From JBLIKP01 sp047635375 (GTDB lineage Bacteria > Bacteroidota > Bacteroidia > Sphingobacteriales > Sphingobacteriaceae), in the NCBI GenBank assembly GCA_047635375.1, contig JBLIKP010000123.1, forward strand, positions 1 to 5,630: a DNA stretch of 5,630 nucleotides, written 5' to 3'. Positions 1-5,630 of the stretch are shown here, piece by piece (position 1 is the stretch's first letter; the number at the start of each line of letters is the position of its first letter). Both the position numbers and the translations under genes were made by a program. The notes below the pieces were generated by a model that saw nothing but the letters and a program-made list of their open reading frames with translations, made no database searches and was not told the origin of the DNA.

Positions 1-338
1 CCTGGGAATCAAACCCTGGAAGTAGTCAGCTCCGTGAGCAAGCTTATAGCTACGCCAATCAATTGTACAGTATGGAGGTTAATACACCAGTTGTTGGTGC
101 TTCGGGTGCTGTGTTTGGACTGCTGCTTGCCTTTGGAATGTTGTTCCCCAATACCCTTATATACTTGTATTTCGCGATTCCAATAAAAGCAAAATACTTC
201 GTAGCCCTTTATGGAGCATTTGAGTTGTACCAGGGAATAGCCAATAACGCTGGAGATAACGTGGCACATTTCGCCCACCTCGGCGGTATGTTATTTGGTT
301 TTATCTTAATTAAATTCTGGCGGTCAAAAGGACATTAA
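1..338 (+). CDS. Rhomboid-family intramembrane serine protease, C-terminal part (5' partial)
   Basis: The reading frame is open from base 3 at the window edge to TAA at 336-338, giving the last 111 residues; the true start lies upstream. Rhomboids are polytopic membrane proteins that cleave substrates within or near transmembrane segments, using a Ser-His dyad. The visible part has the GASG box with the presumed nucleophile Ser at residue 34 (codon 102-104) at the start of a helix equivalent to TM4. A TM5-like hydrophobic stretch follows, then AHFAHLGG with the presumed catalytic His at residue 89 (codon 267-269) in the TM6-like helix. The protein ends shortly after that helix with a basic tail, without the extra tail domain of its neighbour. 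TTG 63 and ATG 72 are internal: the frame and the typical TM3-TM4 loop continue upstream of them. A second rhomboid gene follows after 24 bp, suggesting a tandem duplication. The family call is firm; the substrate is unknown. Confidence 0.9.
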   Translation, partial: WESNPGSSQLREQAYSYANQLYSMEVNTPVVGASGAVFGLLLAFGMLFPNTLIYLYFAIPIKAKYFVALYGAFELYQGIANNAGDNVAHFAHLGGMLFGFILIKFWRSKGH

Positions 339-362
339 TTATTGTAATTTAGGAACTTAATT

Positions 363-1262
363 ATGTTTAAAAATACATTCCTCAACGATTTTAAAATGAT
401 GTACAACTCGCCATCCAAGTCGTTGGTAGTAATCATTTTGGCGAACGTAGGGCTTTTTGTATTAGCAAATTTAATCCAAACGGTTTTCTTGCTTTTTGAT
501 ATTAACCAAGCAACCTACCAGGCTTTCGTGCATATTTTAAGTTTACCTGCGGCAGCAGGAAATTTAATCACCCAACCGTGGACTATTTTCTCCTATATGT
601 TCCTGCATCTATCCTTTTTTCATATCCTCTTTAACATGCTTTGGCTGTATTGGATGGGAAAGATTTTATTAGACTTTCTAAGCAGCAATAAATTTATTTG
701 GATTTATATCCTTGGCGGATTCGCAGGTGGAGTCCTATACATGCTTCTTTTCAATATTTTCCCAGGATTTAGCTCGAATATAAACACCTCTTATCTTTTG
801 GGTGCTTCGGCAGGAGTATTGGCGATTGTGGTTGCTACGGCCACGTTGCTGCCAGATTATTCTATTCAACTCATGTTTTTTGGAACGGTAAAGCTCAAGT
901 ATTTGGCCTTAGTTGTGGTGCTGCTTGATTTAGTAAGTATTGGTGGCGGAAATTCAGGCGGACATATTGCTCACCTTGGTGGCGCCCTTCTTGGCTTTGT
1001 CTATATTAAACAACTTCGTCGCGGAAATGATATTGGCGGCGCTATTGGTGGGTTCTTTCAGGGGATAAATGATTATTTTAAGAAGCAGCCAAAAATGAAA
1101 GTTGCCCATAAAAATAAGGCATACCAAGGCAAAGCAAAATCAAAAGTTAACGAGCCAGATCAGGCGGTTATCGATAAAATATTAGATAAAATTTCTGCTT
1201 CAGGTTACGGTAGTTTAACCGAGGATGAGAAAAAAAAGCTTTTCCGCGCAAGCGAAAATTAA
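363..1262 (+). CDS. Rhomboid-family intramembrane serine protease with DUF6576-like C-terminal tail
   Basis: This is a complete 299-residue inner-membrane protein. The order of features is: a short N-terminus; TM1 at about 20-45; a TM2-like helix with the HILFN box (His87, Asn91, matching His150 and Asn154 of E. coli GlpG); TM3 at about 110-133; GASAG with presumed nucleophile Ser149 opening TM4; TM5 at about 168-192; and GGHIAHLGG with presumed catalytic His201 in TM6. All expected active-site residues are present, so it is probably an active protease. After TM6 comes a basic, soluble linker (about 218-262), then a small charged region (about 265-297, containing GYGSLTEDEKKKL) resembling the DUF6576 tail seen on Bacteroidetes rhomboids. 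The tail assignment is from memory of the family. ATG 363 is preceded by AGGA at 351-354, a reasonable distance for a weak ribosome-binding site. It lies between a partial rhomboid gene (24 bp) and cysS (12 bp). Substrate unknown. Confidence 0.93.
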   Translation: MFKNTFLNDFKMMYNSPSKSLVVIILANVGLFVLANLIQTVFLLFDINQATYQAFVHILSLPAAAGNLITQPWTIFSYMFLHLSFFHILFNMLWLYWMGKILLDFLSSNKFIWIYILGGFAGGVLYMLLFNIFPGFSSNINTSYLLGASAGVLAIVVATATLLPDYSIQLMFFGTVKLKYLALVVVLLDLVSIGGGNSGGHIAHLGGALLGFVYIKQLRRGNDIGGAIGGFFQGINDYFKKQPKMKVAHKNKAYQGKAKSKVNEPDQAVIDKILDKISASGYGSLTEDEKKKLFRASEN

Positions 1263-1274
1263 AAACGACATTAA

Positions 1275-2738
1275 ATGGCAAGTGAATTAACTATTCATAA
1301 TTCCCTCACGGGGGAAAAGGAAGTTTTCAAACCTTTAAACGCTCCCTTCGTTGGACTTTATGTTTGTGGACCTACGGTTTACAGCGATGTGCATTTGGGA
1401 AACCTGCGGACCTTTATGTCTTTCGATGTGGTTTTTAGATATCTTAAATATCTGGGTTTCAAAGTCCGCTACGTGAGAAATATTACCGACGTAGGTCACC
1501 TTGAAAACGATGCTGATGAAGGGGACGATAAAATTGCCAAAAAAGCAAGACTTGAGCAGAAAGAACCAATGGAAATTGTGCAGCAATACACCAATGGTTT
1601 TCGCCGAGTTTCAGACCAGTTTAATATAATTCCTCCAAGTATAGAGCCCACGGCTACAGGACATATTATCGAGCAAATCGAGATGATTCAAAGGATAATT
1701 GGCAATGGTTACGCATACGATGTTAACGGATCGGTTTATTTTGATTTGGAGAAATTCACCCAGGATCACGATTATGGGCAGTTGTCAGGGCGTAAATTGG
1801 ACGAGTTATTATCGGGCCAACGAGCACTTGATTCTCAAAATGAAAAGAAAAGTCCTAACGACTTTGCTCTTTGGAAAAAGGCGTCGGAAACGCACATCAT
1901 GCAATGGGATTCCCCTTGGGGAAAAGGATTCCCAGGATGGCACCTTGAGTGCTCGGTGATGAGTACAAAATATTTAGGCCCCACTTTCGATATTCATGGG
2001 GGTGGGATGGATTTGAAATTTCCCCATCACGAATGTGAAATAGCACAAAGTGTGGGTGCCGATGGCCATGCCCCTGTACGTTATTGGATGCACGGAAACA
2101 TGCTAACGGTAAACGGACAAAAAATGAGTAAGTCCTTAGGGAATTCGTTCCTTCCAGAGGAATTGATTTCTGGAGAGCATGAATTGTTGAACCGTGGATA
2201 TTCACCAATGACCATCCGCTTTTTTATGTTACAAGCGCATTACCGCAGCACGCTTGATTTTACCAACGAGGCGCTAGAAGCTGCCGAAAAAGGGTTTAAA
2301 CGCCTTTTAGAGGCAATGAAGTCGCTTAAGAATCTTAAGGCTGGTGCCGAGGGTGATTTTGATGTTTTAGCTTGGAAAAGCAAATGTCTTGGCGCCATAA
2401 ACGACGATTTTAACACGCCAATTATGATTGCTGAGCTGTTTGATGCAGCAAGAGTAATTAATTCGGCGAAAGGTGGACAAATGTCACTATCAAAAAAGCA
2501 GATCGAAGAAATCCAGGTAAATCTAGACGCCTTTGTTCACGATATTCTTGGACTAAAAGACGATTCTGCAAGCGGTGGCGGTGAGCTGGATAAAGTAATG
2601 GAAATGATAATATCGCTTCGAGGAGAGGCGAAAACAAATAAAGATTGGATAACCGCCGATAAGATTCGAGACGGATTGGCTGAAGCTGGAATAGTGGTTA
2701 AAGACGGAAAGGAGGGCGCTGAATGGTCTCTAAAATAA
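1275..2738 (+). CDS. cysS: Cysteinyl-tRNA synthetase (cysteine--tRNA ligase, CysRS)
   Basis: This cytosolic class I aminoacyl-tRNA synthetase charges tRNA-Cys with cysteine using ATP and is essential for translation. The 487-residue product is complete and close to the family's usual 460-500. Family hallmarks in order are: CGPTVY at 31-36; the HIGH-type signature His40-Leu-Gly-Asn43; GWHLECSVMS at 222-230; FPHHECEIAQS at 249-259; and KMSKS at 283-287. The zinc ligands of E. coli CysRS (Cys28, Cys209, His234, Glu238) correspond to Cys31, Cys226, His251 and Glu255, all present. The helical anticodon-side region (about 330-470) includes the conserved NDDFNTP at 376-382, and the C-terminus ends in the usual Glu-Gly...Trp segment. 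ATG 1275 is 12 bp after the rhomboid stop and is preceded by A-rich sequence with no Shine-Dalgarno, as is common in Bacteroidota. There is no room for a T-box leader. The 3' end overlaps the next gene. Confidence 0.98.
   Translation: MASELTIHNSLTGEKEVFKPLNAPFVGLYVCGPTVYSDVHLGNLRTFMSFDVVFRYLKYLGFKVRYVRNITDVGHLENDADEGDDKIAKKARLEQKEPMEIVQQYTNGFRRVSDQFNIIPPSIEPTATGHIIEQIEMIQRIIGNGYAYDVNGSVYFDLEKFTQDHDYGQLSGRKLDELLSGQRALDSQNEKKSPNDFALWKKASETHIMQWDSPWGKGFPGWHLECSVMSTKYLGPTFDIHGGGMDLKFPHHECEIAQSVGADGHAPVRYWMHGNMLTVNGQKMSKSLGNSFLPEELISGEHELLNRGYSPMTIRFFMLQAHYRSTLDFTNEALEAAEKGFKRLLEAMKSLKNLKAGAEGDFDVLAWKSKCLGAINDDFNTPIMIAELFDAARVINSAKGGQMSLSKKQIEEIQVNLDAFVHDILGLKDDSASGGGELDKVMEMIISLRGEAKTNKDWITADKIRDGLAEAGIVVKDGKEGAEWSLK
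2710..2716 (+). promoter_or_regulatory. Shine-Dalgarno-like site for the cyclase-like lipoprotein gene
   Basis: AGGAGGG ends 6 bases before ATG 2723, ideal spacing for a ribosome-binding site, and is the strongest such match at any gene start here. It favours ATG 2723 over the alternative in-frame ATG 2738, which sits 21 bases away. The caveat is that the same bases encode the Lys-Glu-Gly of the CysRS C-terminal segment, so the match may come from coding constraint. Bacteroidota also rely little on Shine-Dalgarno pairing. Confidence 0.45.
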
Positions 2739-3715
2739 TGAGAAATACAATTGGGTTAGTTTGCGCTGCAATGTTTCTTGGAGGCTGTGGCGCTCCAAAT
2801 GAGAAATCCAATTCTGGAAAGACGACAGAAACAACTACTAAAAAGACGGTAATTGTACCTAATTTCAATGAGGACAATGCCTATGACTTTGTACAGAAAC
2901 AAGTCGATTTCGGCCCAAGAAATCCTGGGTCAAAAGGTCATAGTGGCTGTGGTGATTTTCTTGAGGAAACATTGAAATCGTATGGAGGTTCTGTTTTTAC
3001 GCAAAAAGGAGAAATTAAAACGCACGATAGAAAATCCTTCGAACTAAGAAATATTATAGGGTCATTTTACCCTGAAAAAACTAAGCGGATTATGCTTTGC
3101 GCACATTGGGATACCCGTCCAAGCGCCGATCAAGATACTGAACGTAAAAACGAACCTATTCTTGGAGCAAATGATGGCGGATCAGGAGTTGGGGTTTTAT
3201 TAGAAATTGCCCGAATTATTCAAGAGAATGAACCAGAAGTGGGTGTTGATATTGTGTTGTTTGATATTGAAGACTATGGGATTTCTGAGGTAAATAACTC
3301 ATTTTGCCTAGGGTCACAATATTGGGCAAGAAACCCGCCAGTAAAAGGTTACCGTCCAATGTACGCGATCCTTTTTGATATGGTGGGTGGTCCCAATGCG
3401 CTCTTTCCAATTGAGCAAAACTCTAACTTAATCGCCCCTCATGTGGTGAAAAAGTTTTGGGATGCAGCACATTCAATTGGATTCTCCACGTATTTCCCAT
3501 ACCGTGAAGGCTCAGCGATTGTCGATGATCATTATTATGTGGCAAATATGGCTAATATTCCTGCGATTGATGTAATTGAACAAGACCAGACATCGAAATC
3601 TGGTGTCTTTAACAAGCACTGGCATACTCATAAAGACGATATGGATAACATTTCCAAACCTACATTAAAAGCCGTGGGGCAATCGGCGTTGAAGGTGATT
3701 TATAGTGAAAAGTAA
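2723..3715 (+). CDS. M28-fold lipoprotein, probable glutaminyl-peptide cyclotransferase (type II glutaminyl cyclase)
   Basis: The 330-residue product begins with a lipoprotein signal peptide: Lys4 and Arg7, a hydrophobic core, and lipobox LGGC with Cys22 as the lipidated residue. A Ser/Thr/Lys-rich linker to about residue 45 and an M28-type zinc hydrolase domain follow. Glutaminyl cyclases convert N-terminal Gln to pyroglutamate and share this fold with aminopeptidases. Motifs by comparison with human QPCT are: HWD at 128-130; GAND with Asp151 (human zinc ligand Asp159); DIEDYG with Glu183-Asp184 (human Glu201-Glu202); FDMVGGPN with Asp219 (Asp248); VDDH at 267-270 (region of Asp305); and HWHTHKDD with Trp300-His301 (Trp329-His330). 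The WHT...DD signature and the DDH motif favour cyclase over aminopeptidase. The position after Glu183 is Asp where human has Glu. The likely location is membrane-anchored and facing the periplasm; no strong surface-export signal follows Cys22. ATG 2723 overlaps cysS by 16 bp; ATG 2738 (TAATG junction) is an alternative start that keeps the signal peptide. Family secure; cyclase activity inferred. Confidence 0.88.
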   Translation: MVSKIMRNTIGLVCAAMFLGGCGAPNEKSNSGKTTETTTKKTVIVPNFNEDNAYDFVQKQVDFGPRNPGSKGHSGCGDFLEETLKSYGGSVFTQKGEIKTHDRKSFELRNIIGSFYPEKTKRIMLCAHWDTRPSADQDTERKNEPILGANDGGSGVGVLLEIARIIQENEPEVGVDIVLFDIEDYGISEVNNSFCLGSQYWARNPPVKGYRPMYAILFDMVGGPNALFPIEQNSNLIAPHVVKKFWDAAHSIGFSTYFPYREGSAIVDDHYYVANMANIPAIDVIEQDQTSKSGVFNKHWHTHKDDMDNISKPTLKAVGQSALKVIYSEK

Positions 3716-3718
3716 ACT

Positions 3719-5630
3719 ATGTTGCGATTTCTTCTTGGCTTATTTTTAATCCTTCCACTTTTTTCCTTTGGTCAAATTATTCGAATTACCAATAGGTCAA
3801 CTGGAAAGCCCGTAAAAGCAGTGTTTATTTTTAATAAAACACAAACTCAAACTACAGAAACCGATTATTTAGGCCAAGCTTCACTTAAAATCTTTTCAGG
3901 GAAGGACAGCCTAATTCTACAACATCCTGCTTATTTCAATAAAACGATTTTTTTTAAACCAAAATCACGAATTTTAAAAGTCACCCTAGACCCTCAATTT
4001 GTGATGATAGGAGAAGTGGTTAGTAGCGCAACTCGCCGTGAAACCTCAATGGCCGAGGTGCCAAATACGGTGGTAAGTATTTCAGTCGATGAAATTGCGG
4101 CCGCCAATCCTCAGACTTCAGCCGATTTGCTGGAGCAAAGTGGGGAGGTTTTTGTGCAGAAAAGTCAGCAAGGTGGTGGGAGCCCTATGATTAGAGGGTT
4201 TGCTTCCAATAGCGTGCTCCTTGCGATTGATGGAGTGAGATTGAATAATACGATTTTTAGAGGAGGAAATTTACAAAATGTACTTTTCGTAGACCCTAAT
4301 AATATCGCTTCCGCGGAAGTTGTTTTAGGTCCGGGGAGTGTGATTTATGGCAGTGATGCCCTTGGTGGCGTGATGAGTTTTAAAACGTTCATTCCCCAAT
4401 TTTCTACCAATGATTCAACGTTGGTAAAGTCATCCACATTAGCACGATTTTCTACAGCCAATCAAGAACAAACAGCACATATTAGGGTCGACCTAGGCCG
4501 ACAAAAAACTGCAGCCAGCATTAGTCTTTCATGGAGTGAATATGGTGATTTAAAGGCGGGGAGTGTCCGCAAAGAAGGTTACGAAGATTTCGGGAAGCGT
4601 TCACAATACATCCGGCCGAATGACACTGGGTTTGATGAAATTGTAGAGAATGAAAATCCTGATATTCAGCGATATTCTGGATACAATTCTCCGTTTTTAT
4701 CGGCGAAGATTGTAAGAAAAATTTCCGAAGACGAAACCTTAACTGGCGCCTACCATTTTTCCCAAGGATTAAATATCCCACGTTATGACCGCCTTGTAAT
4801 TCGCCGGGGAAATGACACCTTGCGATACGCCGAATGGTATTACAACCAGCGCTGGCAAATGGCTTCGGTTAATTATGAAAATAAACGGCCAACCACATTT
4901 TATGAAGCACTTTCAGTCACAGCGGCATATCAAAATGCGCTTGAGGAGAGGGTGGATAGGGATTTTCAAGAAATAGAAAGAAGAACCCGTTCCGAAAAAT
5001 TAAATATCCTATCGTTAAATGTAGATGCCGACATTGATTTAATTAAAGATACGCACACGCTTTACTATGGGGTTGAGGGTGTTTTTAATGGAGTAAACTC
5101 CACTGGGGTTAAGTTAAATCTTCAAACCGATGAGGAGACTGAAACCAGTTCAAGATATCCAGATGGGGGTACAGATTATTTTTCGGCGGCAGCTTACGGA
5201 GTTTGGAAATGGCGAGTTAATCCACGCAATGTAATTCAGGCTGGTGCGCGGACAAGTTTCTTTTCCTTGAAAAGTGAATTTACTGATAGGCAATTCTTCG
5301 ATTTTCCTTATGACGAGATAAATCTAACCACGGGGAATGTAAGCGGTAATGCTTCATGGATTTATATACCTACAAATACCGTTCAAATAAATGCCGTGGT
5401 TTCTTCTGGATTTAGAGCGCCTAACTTAGACGACATAGGAAAGGTTTTCGACTCAGAACCCGGAAATGTGGTGGTACCCAATCCAAATTTAAAGCCTGAA
5501 AATGCCTACAATGCTGAAATTGGCTTTGCGAAAACTTTCGGCGAAAGCCTTAAAATTGACGGAGCCATATTCTATACCTTCCTAACCAATGCAATGGTGC
5601 GAAGGGATTTTACTTTTAATGGAGAGGATT
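3719..5630 (+). CDS. TonB-dependent outer-membrane receptor, hemoglobin/transferrin-receptor-like (3' partial)
   Basis: From ATG 3719 the frame stays open to the right edge: 637 codons, with the end of the barrel missing. The protein imports an unknown ligand across the outer membrane, powered by TonB-ExbBD. Residues 1-18 form a signal peptide ending Ser-Phe-Gly, predicted to be cut before Gln19. Residues about 20-92 look like a small carboxypeptidase-regulatory-like domain (TGKPV...TDYLGQASL). A TonB-box-like segment, GEVVSSATR, sits at 98-106. The plug spans about 112-225, with GGGSPMIRGF at 152-161, IDGVRLNN at 170-177 and GPGSVIYGSDALGGV at 204-218. The rest is beta-barrel, rich in alternating aromatic strands, with FRAP at 565-568 and NPNL at 588-591. 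The plug and FRAP/NPNL pattern resembles the hemoglobin/transferrin/lactoferrin receptor group, but the 19 residues between these motifs contain no histidine, so heme specificity is doubtful. The start lies 3 bp after the cyclase-like gene; no Shine-Dalgarno is seen. Confidence 0.92.
   Translation, partial: MLRFLLGLFLILPLFSFGQIIRITNRSTGKPVKAVFIFNKTQTQTTETDYLGQASLKIFSGKDSLILQHPAYFNKTIFFKPKSRILKVTLDPQFVMIGEVVSSATRRETSMAEVPNTVVSISVDEIAAANPQTSADLLEQSGEVFVQKSQQGGGSPMIRGFASNSVLLAIDGVRLNNTIFRGGNLQNVLFVDPNNIASAEVVLGPGSVIYGSDALGGVMSFKTFIPQFSTNDSTLVKSSTLARFSTANQEQTAHIRVDLGRQKTAASISLSWSEYGDLKAGSVRKEGYEDFGKRSQYIRPNDTGFDEIVENENPDIQRYSGYNSPFLSAKIVRKISEDETLTGAYHFSQGLNIPRYDRLVIRRGNDTLRYAEWYYNQRWQMASVNYENKRPTTFYEALSVTAAYQNALEERVDRDFQEIERRTRSEKLNILSLNVDADIDLIKDTHTLYYGVEGVFNGVNSTGVKLNLQTDEETETSSRYPDGGTDYFSAAAYGVWKWRVNPRNVIQAGARTSFFSLKSEFTDRQFFDFPYDEINLTTGNVSGNASWIYIPTNTVQINAVVSSGFRAPNLDDIGKVFDSEPGNVVVPNPNLKPENAYNAEIGFAKTFGESLKIDGAIFYTFLTNAMVRRDFTFNGED

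Larger units (their letters stand above)
1..5630 (+). other. Putative co-directional transcription unit
   Basis: All five genes lie on the + strand with gaps of 24 bp, 12 bp, an overlap of 16 bp (or 1 bp) and 3 bp. I see no hairpin-plus-T-run terminator at any junction and no convincing Bacteroidota promoter (TTTG ... TAnnTTTG) in the gaps. The arrangement is compatible with one operon, although promoters inside the coding regions cannot be excluded. The upstream and downstream limits lie outside the window. Confidence 0.5.

Noticed and set aside
9..278. Minus-strand open frame opposite the first rhomboid
   Set aside because: It is antisense to a well-supported rhomboid domain, and its product has no recognisable motif.
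63..338. A short complete gene starting at TTG 63 or ATG 72
   Set aside because: The frame is open to the window edge at base 3 and the upstream residues read as the loop before the rhomboid TM4, so this is the end of a longer gene.
345..352. TAATTTAG as a Bacteroidota -7 promoter element (TAnnTTTG) before the second rhomboid
   Set aside because: It has one mismatch, and I see no TTTG at the proper distance upstream. In AT-rich sequence such matches occur by chance.
335..363. Two copies of TTAATTA flanking the gap between the rhomboid genes
   Set aside because: They are seven-base AT-only palindromes in an AT-rich gap; too short to call an operator, terminator or attachment site.
1230..1237. 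Eight-A run near the end of the second rhomboid as a slippage or frameshift site
   Set aside because: It encodes Lys codons in the expected frame of the tail and the stop follows normally; no alternative-frame product of interest is seen.
1335..2208. Open frames inside cysS (minus 1335-1586, plus 1699-1959, minus 1897-2208)
   Set aside because: They lie in other frames of a fully conserved CysRS and show no domain or start signal.
3216..3410. Minus-strand open frame inside the cyclase-like gene
   Set aside because: It is a short antisense frame across the catalytic domain, with no supporting feature.
4521..4781. Minus-strand open frame inside the TonB receptor
   Set aside because: It is antisense to an uninterrupted barrel-coding frame and has no motif. 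The receptor itself is the real gene here.

Overview
The window reads as a stretch of a Bacteroidota chromosome, most likely from Flavobacteriales or a close relative. This rests on gene content rather than any marker gene. The clues are two tandem rhomboid-family membrane proteins, the second with a C-terminal tail of the Bacteroidetes DUF6576 type; a lipoprotein of the M28/type II glutaminyl cyclase family; a TonB-dependent receptor with an N-terminal carboxypeptidase-regulatory-like domain and a signal peptide followed by glutamine; AT-leaning sequence; and mostly weak or absent Shine-Dalgarno sites.

Layout, all on the + strand. (1) 1-338: 3' end of a rhomboid-family protein that enters from the left edge. 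(2) 363-1262: complete second rhomboid-family protein with all expected catalytic residues. (3) 1275-2738: complete cysteinyl-tRNA synthetase, cysS. (4) 2723-3715: M28-fold lipoprotein, most probably a glutaminyl-peptide cyclotransferase. (5) 3719-5630: TonB-dependent outer-membrane receptor, running off the right edge. The last gene has no stop codon inside the window, but translation from ATG 3719 gives 637 uninterrupted codons.

The spacings are 24 bp, 12 bp, a 16 bp overlap (or 1 bp with the alternative start) and 3 bp. No intergenic stretch is long enough for a clear promoter or terminator, so the run is compatible with one transcription unit. There are no RNA genes, mobile elements, CRISPR arrays or long repeats that I can see, and no non-coding stretch over 300 bases.

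The genes do not form an obvious single pathway. The clearest functional link is between the last two. The cyclase-like lipoprotein would act on N-terminal glutamine in the periplasm, and the receptor encoded 3 bp downstream is predicted to expose glutamine as its first mature residue after signal peptidase cleavage. I see no sign of a new defence or mobile system. The points worth a second look are this cyclase/receptor pairing, the receptor's FRAP...NPNL motif pair with no histidine in between, and the tandem rhomboids.
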